Both the position numbers and the translations under genes were made by a program. Below are positions 46,347 through 55,709 of a DNA stretch of 64,000 nt, in pieces (within the stretch, counting starts at the first letter, position 1; the number at the start of each line of letters is the position of its first letter). The notes under the pieces were generated by a model that was given only the letters and a program-made list of their open reading frames with translations, had not been told where the DNA came from and did no database searches. Where the stretch lies: positions 1-64,000 of the forward strand of contig NZ_BDIR01000001.1 in assembly GCF_001895145.1 (NCBI RefSeq). Reading direction: 5' to 3'. This DNA comes from Arcobacter sp. LA11. Its GTDB lineage: Bacteria > Campylobacterota > Campylobacteria > Campylobacterales > Arcobacteraceae.

Positions 46347-47007
46347 TTACTTGGTAGCCTATTCCAGAGATATTTTTGATAGCTTGTTTTGATATCTTTT
46401 TTCTTAACTCTTTTACAATTGATCTAATTGCATCATCACTCATTTCGCCTTGCCAAACGTAATTATTTAACTCATCATACTTAACAGCTCTTTTATGGTT
46501 TTTTACTAGTAGCTCTAAAAATAGTAGTTCTTTTTTTGTTAAAAAGATTTGCTCTTTATTTTGAAAAAGTGTTGTATTTAAAATATCAAATATAAAACCA
46601 TTATCTAAGTGATAAATACTTTTATCTTCTACTATATCAACTGTGCAAGATTTTAAAACTGGTAAAAGTTTGTCTGCAGTTATTGGTTTTACTAAATACT
46701 TTATAAGTCCTAATTCAACAGCTTGGAGTAAATATGAGGTGTCTAAAAAAGCAGTAGCTAATATTATTTTAGTTTTTGTATCATTCTGTCTTATTTTTTT
46801 TACCATTTCTATGCCATTTAGTTTAGGCATTTTTATATCTGTAATTATAATATCAGGATTATGTTTTTTGTATGTATTAAGTCCATCAATACCATCTTTT
46901 GCTTCATATACATTATCACAATAGAAGCTTAAATATTCAACTGCATTGTTTCTAATATAATCTTCATCATCAATATATAAAATTTTTAAATTCTTTAAGT
47001 TGTTCAT
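46333..47007 (-). CDS. OmpR-type response regulator
   Basis: A 224-residue regulator with a receiver domain (phospho-acceptor Asp57 in DIIITDIKMPKLNG, Lys in LVKPIT) and a C-terminal winged helix (about 140-224: FLTKKELLFLELLVKNHKRAVKYDELNNYVW). It is upstream of and overlaps the 7TM kinase gene. Targets are unknown; no clear direct-repeat operator was seen in its own upstream region. Confidence 0.92.
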   Translation of the reverse strand: MNNLKNLKILYIDDEDYIRNNAVEYLSFYCDNVYEAKDGIDGLNTYKKHNPDIIITDIKMPKLNGIEMVKKIRQNDTKTKIILATAFLDTSYLLQAVELGLIKYLVKPITADKLLPVLKSCTVDIVEDKSIYHLDNGFIFDILNTTLFQNKEQIFLTKKELLFLELLVKNHKRAVKYDELNNYVWQGEMSDDAIRSIVKELRKKISKQAIKNISGIGYQVNVKL

Positions 47008-47129
47008 TTTGACTCCTTTTATATATTGTATTTTAAATTTGTGGTAAGAATATGTGGAAATAATTTAAAATTATACTGATTCTATTATTAATAGATATCT
47101 GAAGAAATGTAAGAGCTTAGGAAATTATT

Positions 47130-47522
47130 TTAAGCAAGTGGATCTTCTCCACTTGACCAACCTGCAAGATATTTTTCAACTAAATGAAAATCTTCACCTG
47201 TATGTTGTGTGAAAGTAATATATTGATTTCTGTTATCTACTTCTAAAACTTCATTTACAATTGCCATATATCTTAAAGCTAGCTCTCTTCTTTGTTGTAT
47301 TGTTCGTCCTTCTCTAATATCAAGGTTCATTAAACAAATATCATCTAGAGGGTTTGCTCTACCTATTGTGAGATTATATTTTTCATATTCTCTAATACTG
47401 ATTGCTATATGGTCAGTTCCTGTGTCCATAATACTTGAAAAAGTTTCTCTTATTTCATTTACAAACTTATCTTTAGTTTCATTATCAACTTTTTTGTTTA
47501 TTTCGAATTGTAAATGAGGCAT
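47130..47522 (-). CDS. Tautomerase-superfamily protein
   Basis: A 130-residue protein that begins Met-Pro (MPHLQFEI). After Met removal the N-terminal Pro would be the catalytic base, as in 4-oxalocrotonate tautomerase and MIF-type enzymes. The length and the body DHIAISIREYEKYNLTIG fit the long single-chain branch (MSAD/MIF-like). Substrate unknown. The ribosome site is AAAAGGA. Confidence 0.75.
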   Translation of the reverse strand: MPHLQFEINKKVDNETKDKFVNEIRETFSSIMDTGTDHIAISIREYEKYNLTIGRANPLDDICLMNLDIREGRTIQQRRELALRYMAIVNEVLEVDNRNQYITFTQHTGEDFHLVEKYLAGWSSGEDPLA

Positions 47523-47714
47523 AAAAAATCCTTTTAGTTTATATTATAAATTATGTGTTTAGATTCTCTTGTATTTATAATTTAATTAAAAAACTTATGT
47601 TTTTTTTAAGAAAATTTATAAATTACTTATTTATTACAAATTAATTACATACTTTTAAGTTGACTTTTAAATCAATGATTTTATAATTATCAATCCTAAC
47701 ACTTGGTTGACAAT

Positions 47715-48038
47715 ATGAATATGAAAGAAAAATCCAAAGAAGAACAGTTAGATTATGCAAAAAATAGTGTATGTGAAAAAGAATTATGGGATTTACATAA
47801 ATCTTCATATATGAATGTAAGACGTGCAGTAGCAAGAAATACTAATATTACACAAAGAATTGCAAATAATTTATCAGTTGATCCCGTATTAAATGTAAGT
47901 TATATGGCACTTAAAAATAGTAAGAGTACTATTTTAAGAGACTTTTCTCATCTAAGTTTATCTCCATGTATTCTTTGTGAAAAAGATGAAAGATACTTAG
48001 ATTGTAATTCTTGTCCAGAAAAAAGAAAATTTAGGTAA
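47715..48038 (+). CDS. LRV-like repeat protein with C-terminal four-cysteine motif
   Basis: A 107-residue protein (ATG at 47715; the frame reaches 47703 only with a TTG). The centre, MNVRRAVARNTNITQRIANNLSVDPVLNVSYMALKNSKS, has the spacing of leucine-rich-variant (LRV) repeats. The end carries Cys85-x2-Cys88 and Cys97-x2-Cys100, fit for zinc or an Fe-S cluster. LRV proteins of nitrogen fixers have an N-terminal cluster, whereas here it is C-terminal. Its stop codon directly abuts the stop of the convergent gene. Function unknown. Confidence 0.6.
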   Translation: MNMKEKSKEEQLDYAKNSVCEKELWDLHKSSYMNVRRAVARNTNITQRIANNLSVDPVLNVSYMALKNSKSTILRDFSHLSLSPCILCEKDERYLDCNSCPEKRKFR

Positions 48039-48818
48039 TTAATTCTTTTTTAGAAACTCTATAATTTTTTCAGTTTTATTTTGTGGATAATTGTTTAGTA
48101 TTTCAATAGACTTATTTATATGTTCTTCTAGTGAAGAGTTATCTATTGAATCAATATGTAATATATCTTCAATACTATCAATTTCAAAAGAACACTTGTC
48201 AAAATATACAATCATGCTATCATCATTGAATTGTAAGTGATTAAATTTTATATTTGATGCAGCAAATTCACATGTTTTTGTCTTTATTCTAATTTTCATT
48301 GCAGATTTTAGTTCAAGCAGTTGAATAATAGTCAATAAAGAATAATGAGCATTTGATTCTACATTAAAAGAAATGAGAATTTTAGAAAGTGTAACTTTTA
48401 TCTCTTCTTTATCAGGATGTGATAAAAATCCTGAGTTTACTAAGTCTACTGCTTCAATAACATCAGCATAATCATCTTTTACTTCATAGGTATCATTTAT
48501 CATCTCTTTGCCTTCATGCATTAAGATGATTCTTTTTGAAAGCTCTTTAAATACTTTTGTATAATTTTCTGTATTAATTTTAATAGTTTCAGGAAGTTTG
48601 TATTTTTCAAAAAAAGTCATGTTATTACTTTCAAGTTGAAGCAATCCTCTTTTTAGTAAGTATTCGCATCCATCGGCAATTTTTTCATTTATATCATAGT
48701 TGTTAAACTCTTTTGTATAAACTACATTTTTAAAATCTTTTTGAGAAAAGCTATCTTGATTATTTTTGATTGCATAAGTTAATATATTTACTATTAATTC
48801 AAAAGTACAACTTTTCAT
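48039..48818 (-). CDS. Unknown 259-residue soluble protein
   Basis: Not recognised. The N-terminal 70 residues (ELIVNILTYAIKN, SQKDFKN, ADGCEYLLKRGLLQLE) look like a winged-helix fold. The middle is helical, and the C-terminal part (about 170-240) has strands and acidic stretches. No signal or TM. It could be a transcription regulator of the helix-turn-helix plus sensor type. It ends with zero bases between its stop and that of the convergent LRV-like gene. Ribosome site AAGGATAAAA. Confidence 0.7.
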   Translation of the reverse strand: MKSCTFELIVNILTYAIKNNQDSFSQKDFKNVVYTKEFNNYDINEKIADGCEYLLKRGLLQLESNNMTFFEKYKLPETIKINTENYTKVFKELSKRIILMHEGKEMINDTYEVKDDYADVIEAVDLVNSGFLSHPDKEEIKVTLSKILISFNVESNAHYSLLTIIQLLELKSAMKIRIKTKTCEFAASNIKFNHLQFNDDSMIVYFDKCSFEIDSIEDILHIDSIDNSSLEEHINKSIEILNNYPQNKTEKIIEFLKKN

Positions 48819-49058
48819 TTTTTATCCTTAAACTTAAAATTATTAATTGATATTCTAATCAAAAATCACTTAATAACTTGTTACATATATAGAATGATTT
48901 TTTATCAACTTGAAATATATTTATAAAAAAACTTGTTTCAGTTTTGAACAAAATCTTAATTTTTTGTGTTATACTACAAAAAAATTAACAATTTTTCTAA
49001 TTATGTAGTACAATCATTTTCAATAAACAGAAGAAAAAAATAAAAAATAGGGAAAAAA

Positions 49059-50201
49059 ATGGAAACTAACTTGAAAAAGAGAGTTATAATCATTGGTGGG
49101 GGATATGCAGGAGTATCACTTTTACATAAATTAAAAAGTAAAAAAAATATAGAACTTATTTTAATTGATAAGTCACAATCTCACTTGTTACAGACACATA
49201 TACATAAATATATCTCAGGATATTATTCTAAAGAAGATATTACTTTTAATCATGAAAAGTACTGTAAAGAAAACTCTATAGAGTTTATTTGTGAAGAAGT
49301 AAGTAATATAAATTATAAAGATAATTATGTGATTACAAGAGAGAATCTTTTATATCATTATGATTATTTAGTTATAGCTACAGGTTCTATATCTATATTT
49401 CCAAGTCAAATTCAAAATGTAATAGAATATACAAAAGATATAAAAAGAATAGACAATTTAGATTACTATAGAAATAAATTTAAAAAGCTTTTAGAATCAA
49501 GTCCCATGAATAGGTCAATAGCTGTAGTTGGTGGAGGAGTTTCTGGTCTTCAAATAGCTTGTGAAATGGCCTATACAATTAAGTCAAAAGGCTTAAATAA
49601 AGAGAATATACAAGTAACTTTAATAGAAGGTATGAATACGATATTACCAGGAATGGATCCTTTTTTAGTAGAAAAATCTATACAAAGATGTAAAGAATTA
49701 GATATCAAAGTTATCAATAATCTTTTTGCTTCGAAGATATTAGAAGATAGTATTATCTTATCAAATGACGATGAAATCTCTTATGATATTCTTATTTTTG
49801 TAATTGGAGCAATAGGAAATAATATATCAAATAGCGATAAAAATATAGAAGAAAACCCTAGAAATCAGCTGGTTGTAGATGATTATTATAAAGTTAAACC
49901 ATATAAAAATGTATTTGCAATTGGAGATATAGTTCAAGCAATTGATAAAAATACAAATGATTTTCAAGCTCCGACTGCACAAGCTTCAAGAATGCAAGCA
50001 GAGCTTACAGGAAAGAATATAACAAAAGATATCAATGGTGATACACTTATTTCAAATAATATATCAAACAAGGGTATTCTTATTGATTTAGGAGGTCCAA
50101 ACTGTGCTATTGGACGATTACTAAACGTCAATTTATCGGGGAAAATAGCACTTTGGATGAAAAAATTAATCTACTCTCTACATACTAAAAAATTCTCTTA
50201 A
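49059..50201 (+). CDS. FAD-dependent NADH dehydrogenase-like oxidoreductase
   Basis: A 380-residue two-dinucleotide-binding flavoprotein: RVIIIGGGYAGVSLLHKL (FAD, residues 8-25), DYLVIATGS, IAVVGGGVSGLQIACEM (NAD) and KNVFAIGDIVQ (second FAD motif). The layout is of the Ndh-2/ferredoxin-reductase/sulfide-quinone reductase superfamily. SQR-type conserved cysteines are not visible, so NADH:quinone oxidoreductase or a relative is more likely than sulfide oxidation. It is single and precedes the liv operon after a hairpin. Confidence 0.8.
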   Translation: METNLKKRVIIIGGGYAGVSLLHKLKSKKNIELILIDKSQSHLLQTHIHKYISGYYSKEDITFNHEKYCKENSIEFICEEVSNINYKDNYVITRENLLYHYDYLVIATGSISIFPSQIQNVIEYTKDIKRIDNLDYYRNKFKKLLESSPMNRSIAVVGGGVSGLQIACEMAYTIKSKGLNKENIQVTLIEGMNTILPGMDPFLVEKSIQRCKELDIKVINNLFASKILEDSIILSNDDEISYDILIFVIGAIGNNISNSDKNIEENPRNQLVVDDYYKVKPYKNVFAIGDIVQAIDKNTNDFQAPTAQASRMQAELTGKNITKDINGDTLISNNISNKGILIDLGGPNCAIGRLLNVNLSGKIALWMKKLIYSLHTKKFS

Positions 50202-50220
50202 TATAATCATTAATTGTAGT

Positions 50221-50244
50221 ATCTAAAAAGCCCTATTTTTAGAT
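50221..50244 (+). terminator. Hairpin after flavoprotein gene
   Basis: ATCTAAAAA/TTTTTAGAT 9-bp AT-only stem with a six-base GCCCTA loop. The 3' arm includes the T run. The rest of the 249-bp gap before livK is AT-rich; no operator was identified. Confidence 0.55.
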
Positions 50245-50450
50245 GCTATTTTAATGCTATTCTTTGTATATTATATCTTTATATTACAACTTAATACAAA
50301 AATGACAAAAAAGTGACACAAATTTCAAACTTTCTATATTTTATACTACTATTTTATGTAAAATTTAAGTTTTCTTGTAATAGAATTTCTTATCTCAGGA
50401 TAGATTAAGCTTTTGTCTTGAATATCAATCTTAGTATAAAGGATGTAAAT

Positions 50451-51596
50451 ATGAAAAAAATGATGCGAATAATTTTAGGACTATTTGTTCTAGGTTTCAC
50501 ATTAAGTGCAAGTGCTAAAGATAGTATCAAAATTGGTGCTTTAGTTGCAGCAACTGGTCCAGCTTCTTTCTTAGGTGACCCAGAGTTAAAAACTCTTGAG
50601 TTATATGTAGAGAAAATAAATGCTGCTGGTGGTGTGTTAGGAAAAAAATTAGAGCTTGTTGCATATGATACAGGTGCTAATCCTAAAAAAGCAACTACAT
50701 TTGTTAAAAGACTTATCAATCAAGATGAAGTTGTAGCAATAATGGGTGGTTCTGCTTCAGGTGAAACAATGGCAATTTTACCATTTATTAAAAAAGCAAA
50801 GATTCCTCTAGTTTCTATGGCTGGATCAATTAAGATTGTTCAACCTGTTAAAAAGTATGTATTTAAAACACCTGCTACAGATAGAATGGCGTGTCAAAAA
50901 ATATTTGCATATTTAAAAAGTAAAGGACAAACTAATATTGCCTTAATCTCTGGAAATGGTGGATTTGGTAAATCTATGAGAGGTCAATGTAAAGATGTTG
51001 CAGGAGATTATGGAATTAAAATTGTTGCAGATGAAACATATGGTCCAAAAGATACTGATATGACTTCTCAATTAACTAAGATTAAATCAATGTCAAATGT
51101 ACAAGCTGTAGTTAACCCTGGTTTTGGTCAAGGTCCTGCAATTGTTACTAAAAACTTTAAACAATTAGGAATGACTCAAGCCTTAGTTCAATCTCATGGA
51201 GTTGCATCTAAAAAGTTTATTGAATTAACAGGTGCTGCTGGTGAAGGCGTTATTGTTGCTTCTCCTCCAGTTGTTGTTGCTTCACTTCTAGAAGATTCAA
51301 ATCCTATTAAAAAGATTGCAATGGATTACATCAAAGAGTATGAAGGTAAATATAATGCTCCTGTATCTACATTTGGTGGATATGCATATGATGCATTAAA
51401 TTTAATTGTTGATGCAATGAAAAAAGCAAATTCAGCTGAACCAAAAGCAATTAGAGATGCTATTGAATCTACAACTGGGTATGTTGGATTAAATGGTATG
51501 TTTAATATGAGTAAGAAAGATCACTTAGGATTAGATATTGATTCTGGTATTAAAATGCTTGAAATCAAAAATGGTGACTGGATATTAGCAAAGTAA
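50451..51596 (+). CDS. livK: Branched-chain-amino-acid-type ABC transporter substrate-binding protein
   Basis: Periplasmic binding protein of the LivJ/LivK family. The ATG at 50451 (ribosome site AAAGGATG) gives a signal peptide MKKMMRIILGLFVLGFTLSASA; the frame extends to 50418 without a good start. The body KIGALVAATGPASFLGDPELKTLELYVEKIN and GGSASGETMAILPFIKKAKIPL are the family's type I periplasmic-binding fold. Many members bind aromatic or other organic acids instead of Leu/Ile/Val. It heads a five-gene transporter operon and the catabolic crotonase, which favours a carboxylic acid substrate; this is inference. Confidence 0.88.
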   Translation: MKKMMRIILGLFVLGFTLSASAKDSIKIGALVAATGPASFLGDPELKTLELYVEKINAAGGVLGKKLELVAYDTGANPKKATTFVKRLINQDEVVAIMGGSASGETMAILPFIKKAKIPLVSMAGSIKIVQPVKKYVFKTPATDRMACQKIFAYLKSKGQTNIALISGNGGFGKSMRGQCKDVAGDYGIKIVADETYGPKDTDMTSQLTKIKSMSNVQAVVNPGFGQGPAIVTKNFKQLGMTQALVQSHGVASKKFIELTGAAGEGVIVASPPVVVASLLEDSNPIKKIAMDYIKEYEGKYNAPVSTFGGYAYDALNLIVDAMKKANSAEPKAIRDAIESTTGYVGLNGMFNMSKKDHLGLDIDSGIKMLEIKNGDWILAK

Positions 51597-51600
51597 GTTC

Positions 51601-52470
51601 ATGGTTGAATTATTACAATACTCATTTGGGGGTTTAACAGTTGGATTCATCTACGCATTAGTAGGTCTTGGATTCACTGTTATTTATAACTCGAGTAAAA
51701 TTATAAACTTCTCGCAAGGGGAGTTTGTAATGATAGGGGGAATGGCAGCTGTATTTTTATCATACGCTAAGTTTCCATTTGTTTTAGCCTTTCCTTTAGC
51801 GATTATTTTATCGGCTTTATTAGGATATATGCTTTTTAAGTTAGTTTCGATGTCAAGTAACTCATCAGTTACATCATTGATTATCTTAACACTAGGTTAC
51901 TCTATTTTTGTAAGAGGCGCGTCGCAAGTAGGATTTGATAAACAAATGCATACATTGCCAGCATTTATAAGTGATACACCAATTTCTATATTTGGTGCAA
52001 CTATAACACCTCAAGCAATTTTAGTAATTGTTGTTTCACTTTGTATTGTTACTGGATTGTATTACCTTTTTAACAAAACAAAAATTGGAAAAGCAATGCT
52101 AGCAACTGCTGATAATAAAGATGCAGCAAAACTAGTTGGTATTTCTGTTAAGAAAATTTTGATTATGAATTTTATGATTAGTGCAGGAATTGCTGCAATT
52201 GGTGGGATTGTTTTAACACCAATTACATCAACTAATTATGAGATTGGAATTATGTTAGGTCTAAAGGGATTTTGTGCGGCTATTATTGGTGGTATTGGTA
52301 ATCCATTTGGTGCAGTATTTGGAGGAGTTGTTCTAGGTATTCTAGAGTCTTTCGTTGCTGGTTATTTAAGTAGTGAATATAAAGATGCTGTTGCATTTAT
52401 TGTATTACTTTTAATTTTATTCTTTTTCCCAGGTGGTTTATTTGGGGCTAAGAAATCAACAAGAGTATAG
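51601..52470 (+). CDS. livH: ABC transporter permease LivH
   Basis: A 289-residue inner-membrane permease (about eight helices) of the LivH family: GGLTVGFIYALVGLGFTVIYNSSKIINFSQGEFVMIGGM at the N-terminus, ATADNKDAAKLVGISVKKI as the cytoplasmic coupling loop and GIGNPFGAVFGGVVLGILE near the end. Starts 4 bp after livK. Confidence 0.92.
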   Translation: MVELLQYSFGGLTVGFIYALVGLGFTVIYNSSKIINFSQGEFVMIGGMAAVFLSYAKFPFVLAFPLAIILSALLGYMLFKLVSMSSNSSVTSLIILTLGYSIFVRGASQVGFDKQMHTLPAFISDTPISIFGATITPQAILVIVVSLCIVTGLYYLFNKTKIGKAMLATADNKDAAKLVGISVKKILIMNFMISAGIAAIGGIVLTPITSTNYEIGIMLGLKGFCAAIIGGIGNPFGAVFGGVVLGILESFVAGYLSSEYKDAVAFIVLLLILFFFPGGLFGAKKSTRV

Positions 52471-52478
52471 GTTGCGTC

Positions 52479-53441
52479 ATGGGAAATAAAGGTGTATTTT
52501 TAGATAGAGGTATTGTAACAACAATCGTAGTGTTATGTTTAATACCTTTTTTATTACAAAATAGTTTTCACTATGAAATTGCAATTATGTGTATGTTAAA
52601 TGCAGTTATTTGTATTGGACTTAATATGTTAGTAGGATATACAGGACAAATTTCATTAGGTCATGGTGCCTTTGCTGGACTTGGTGCTTATGTTGCAGTA
52701 GTTTTATCTACAACATTTGAGTTTGATCCAGTACTTAGTATTATTGTTTCAGTTATAGTATTAGCTGCTTTAGCATTTTTTATCTCTAAACCAGTATTAA
52801 AACTAGAAGGTCATTATTTAGCAATGGCAACATTAGCAGTTGGTATTATCATCTCTATAGTTTTAACAAATGAAGATGAGTTAACTGGCGGACCAGATGG
52901 TATGGGTGTTAGTGAATTTCATATTTTAGGATATGTTTTTGAAAACGATATTCAATGGTATATTTTATCAGCTATATTTTTAGTATTTTCTATTTGGGCT
53001 TTACAAAATGTTGTAAATTCTCCATTTGGAAGAATCTTAAGATGTATTAGAGACTCTGAAACAGCAGCAAAAGCTATTGGTGCAGATGTTCCATATTATA
53101 AAACATATGTATTTGTAATTTCTGTTGTTATTGCAACAATTGCTGGAAGTCTTTATTCTTATTATACAGGATTTATCTCTCCTGAAGAATCAGGATTTAT
53201 GAGAAGTATTGAACTTGTTGTAATGATTGTATTTGGAGGACTTGGAAGAATTTATGGTGCAGTTTTTGGTGCTATTATTATTACAGCCCTTCCTCAGTTT
53301 TTAACTTTCTTACATGATTATGAACACATGGTATTTGGAGCTATTATTATCTTTGTAATGATTTTCATGCCAAAAGGAATAGTTTCACTTTTTGATGTTT
53401 TAAAAGTAGAAAAGAAAGAGCCCAAAAAGGATAATACATGA
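52479..53441 (+). CDS. livM: ABC transporter permease LivM
   Basis: A 320-residue permease of about ten helices with the LivM hallmarks MLVGYTGQISLGHGAFAGLGAY, GPDGM and a coupling loop RCIRDSETAAKAIGADVPYYKTYVF. It pairs with LivH to form the membrane channel. Its last four bases overlap livG (ATGA type), so coupled translation is likely. Confidence 0.92.
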   Translation: MGNKGVFLDRGIVTTIVVLCLIPFLLQNSFHYEIAIMCMLNAVICIGLNMLVGYTGQISLGHGAFAGLGAYVAVVLSTTFEFDPVLSIIVSVIVLAALAFFISKPVLKLEGHYLAMATLAVGIIISIVLTNEDELTGGPDGMGVSEFHILGYVFENDIQWYILSAIFLVFSIWALQNVVNSPFGRILRCIRDSETAAKAIGADVPYYKTYVFVISVVIATIAGSLYSYYTGFISPEESGFMRSIELVVMIVFGGLGRIYGAVFGAIIITALPQFLTFLHDYEHMVFGAIIIFVMIFMPKGIVSLFDVLKVEKKEPKKDNT

Positions 53442-54208
53442 GTCTATTAAAAATTGATGGAATCTCTAAAAGTTTTGGTGGGTTAAAAGCTGTTGATGAT
53501 ATCTCTTTTGAAGTACAAGAGGGAACAATTCATGCCTTAATTGGTCCAAATGGCGCAGGGAAAACAACTTTAGTAAATATGATTTCTGGTATCTATTCAG
53601 TAGATACAGGAGATATTTACTTTAATGATGAAAAGATTACAAATGTTCCTACTCATAAGTTAGTAAATAAACATATTATGAGAACTTTCCAAAATCTTGA
53701 GATTTGTGAAAGTATGACTGTTATGGAAAACGTTCTTTTAGGATTCAATATTAATATGAATAAAAACCTTCTAAAATGTTCATTTCAATTTGAGTCAATT
53801 ATTGATGATGAAGAGAAATTTACTCATATTGCACTTTCACATTTAAAAAGAGTTGGTCTTGAAGGTGTTGCACATAAACTTTGTGGAGATTTATCTTATG
53901 GAGTTCTAAAAAAAGTTGAAATTGTAAGAGCCTTAGCAATTAATCCAAAACTTTTACTTTTAGATGAACCAGTTGCGGGACTAAATGGTACTGAAACTGC
54001 AGAAATTGCACAAATTATTAAAGAGATTGCAAAAGAGGGAGTAACTGTACTTTTAATTGAACATGATATGAAAATGATTATGGGTATCTCGGACAATATC
54101 ACAGTTGTGAATTTTGGAGTTAAATTAGCAGAAGGAACACCAGAAGAAATTTCATCAAATCCTGAAGTTATTAAAGCTTATTTAGGTGAAGGGTCATTAC
54201 ATGCATAA
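53438..54208 (+). CDS. livG: ABC transporter ATPase LivG
   Basis: A 256-residue ABC ATPase with Walker A GPNGAGKTT, the LSYG signature of LivG-type domains (CGDLSYGVLKKVEI), Walker B LLLLDEPVAGLN and the H-loop LIEHDM. The long insert after the Q-loop (NINMNKNLLKCSFQFESI) is typical for LivG. Overlaps livF by 8 bp. Confidence 0.93.
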   Translation: MSLLKIDGISKSFGGLKAVDDISFEVQEGTIHALIGPNGAGKTTLVNMISGIYSVDTGDIYFNDEKITNVPTHKLVNKHIMRTFQNLEICESMTVMENVLLGFNINMNKNLLKCSFQFESIIDDEEKFTHIALSHLKRVGLEGVAHKLCGDLSYGVLKKVEIVRALAINPKLLLLDEPVAGLNGTETAEIAQIIKEIAKEGVTVLLIEHDMKMIMGISDNITVVNFGVKLAEGTPEEISSNPEVIKAYLGEGSLHA

Positions 54209-54926
54209 GTCTGATTTATTATTAAATATAGAAAAGTTAGATTGTCATTATGGACATATCCATGTATTACAAGATATTAATCTTGAAGTACATAAAGGTG
54301 AAATTGTTGCATTGATTGGTGCAAATGGCGCAGGAAAAACAACTTTAATGAGGACAATCTCTGGACTTAAAGAGCAAAATAAAGGTGAAATTACTTTTAA
54401 AGATAATATCAATATTACAGATACTGCTCCTGAAAAAAGAGTAAAACTTGGAATTGCACAAGTTCCAGAAGGAAGAGAACTTTTTAAATCACTAACAGTA
54501 GAAGACAATCTTATGTTAGGTGCATTTACAAGAAATGATAAAGTTGAAATAAAAAAAGATTTAGAGTTTGTATATGAAAAGTTTCCTATTCTTTTAGAAA
54601 AAAAAGATTTAGTTGCAGGTAACCTCTCTGGTGGTCAACAACAAATGTTAGCTATTGGAAGAGCTTTAATGTCCAAGCCTGATTTATTATTAATGGATGA
54701 GCCTTCAATGGGACTTGCTCCTGTAATTGTAGAAGAAATATTTGCATTTATTGAAGAGCTTAAAAAAATCCATATGACTGTATTTTTAGTTGAACAAAAC
54801 TCATACTTTGCACTAACTATTTCTGATCGTGCTTATGTTTTAGAAAATGGGGAAATTGTTTTAAGTGGTAACTCTAAAGATCTAGTAAAAGATCCAAGAG
54901 TTAAAGAAGCATACTTAGGAATGTAA
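54201..54926 (+). CDS. livF: ABC transporter ATPase LivF
   Basis: A 241-residue ABC ATPase from the ATG at 54201: Walker A GANGAGKTT, signature NLSGGQQQMLAIGRALM, Walker B LLLMDEPSMGLAP. A GTG five codons upstream inside livG would extend it but is unlikely. It is the second ATPase of the importer and is followed after 3 bp by the crotonase gene. Confidence 0.93.
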   Translation: MHKSDLLLNIEKLDCHYGHIHVLQDINLEVHKGEIVALIGANGAGKTTLMRTISGLKEQNKGEITFKDNINITDTAPEKRVKLGIAQVPEGRELFKSLTVEDNLMLGAFTRNDKVEIKKDLEFVYEKFPILLEKKDLVAGNLSGGQQQMLAIGRALMSKPDLLLMDEPSMGLAPVIVEEIFAFIEELKKIHMTVFLVEQNSYFALTISDRAYVLENGEIVLSGNSKDLVKDPRVKEAYLGM

Positions 54927-54929
54927 AAA

Positions 54930-55709
54930 ATGGATTATAAATATATAATAGTTGAAAAAAATGAAAATGGTGTAGGTCAAATTACATTAAATAGACCAGA
55001 AGCTTATAATGCATTATGTACTCCTTTATTAGATGAAGTATCAAATGCGATAAAAGATTTTGATTCTGATGATTCAATTGGAGCAGTTGTATTAACTGGT
55101 GGAAATAAAGTTTTTGCAGCAGGAGCTGATATAAAAGAACTTGCAACACTTGATTTTGCAGGAGCATATAATAATGAGTTTGTAAAAAAAGAGTGGATGA
55201 CTTTAGAAAAACATACAAAGCCAATTATTGCAGCAGTAGCTGGATTTGCACTTGGTGGTGGTTGTGAAATGTCTTTATTATGTGATATTACTATTTGTGA
55301 TACAAGTGCAAAATTTGGACAACCTGAAGTTAAGATTGGAACTATGCCAGGAGCTGGTGGTACACAAAGACTAACAAGAGCAGTTGGAAAAGCAAAATCG
55401 ATGCAATTGTGTCTAACTGGTGATATGATTGGTGCTCAAGAAGCAAAAGAGTATGGTTTAGTTGCACAAGTAGTTGAAGAAGGAAAAGTAATTGAAGCTG
55501 CACAAGAGTTGGCTTCTAAAATTGCTTCAATGTCGCAACCTATTGTAAGGCTTATAAAAGAGTCTGTAAATAATGCTTATGAATCTACACTTCAAGCTGG
55601 ACTTGAAAGTGAAAGAAAATCTTTTTATACTACTTTAGCTTTAGATGATAGAATAGAAGGAATGAATGCTTTTGTTGAAAAAAGAAAAGCAAATTTTACA
55701 AATAAATAA
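54930..55709 (+). CDS. Enoyl-CoA hydratase/isomerase (crotonase) family, PaaF/PaaG-like
   Basis: A 259-residue crotonase with the oxyanion-hole and active blocks NKVFAAGADIKELA, AAVAGFALGGGCEMSLLCDI and ARFGQPEV-type AKFGQPEVKIGTMPGAGGTQRL. The two acidic catalytic positions of hydratases appear to be present (Glu in CEMSLL and in FGQPEVKIG), so hydratase activity is likely. It lies directly in the liv operon, so uptake and acyl-CoA degradation are coupled. Members next to paa genes act on phenylacetyl-CoA ring-opening products; the exact substrate is unknown. Confidence 0.87.
   Translation: MDYKYIIVEKNENGVGQITLNRPEAYNALCTPLLDEVSNAIKDFDSDDSIGAVVLTGGNKVFAAGADIKELATLDFAGAYNNEFVKKEWMTLEKHTKPIIAAVAGFALGGGCEMSLLCDITICDTSAKFGQPEVKIGTMPGAGGTQRLTRAVGKAKSMQLCLTGDMIGAQEAKEYGLVAQVVEEGKVIEAAQELASKIASMSQPIVRLIKESVNNAYESTLQAGLESERKSFYTTLALDDRIEGMNAFVEKRKANFTNK

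Noticed and set aside
49059-50201. Sulfide:quinone oxidoreductase
   Set aside because: The fold is shared but the redox cysteines of SQR are not visible. NADH dehydrogenase-like is safer.
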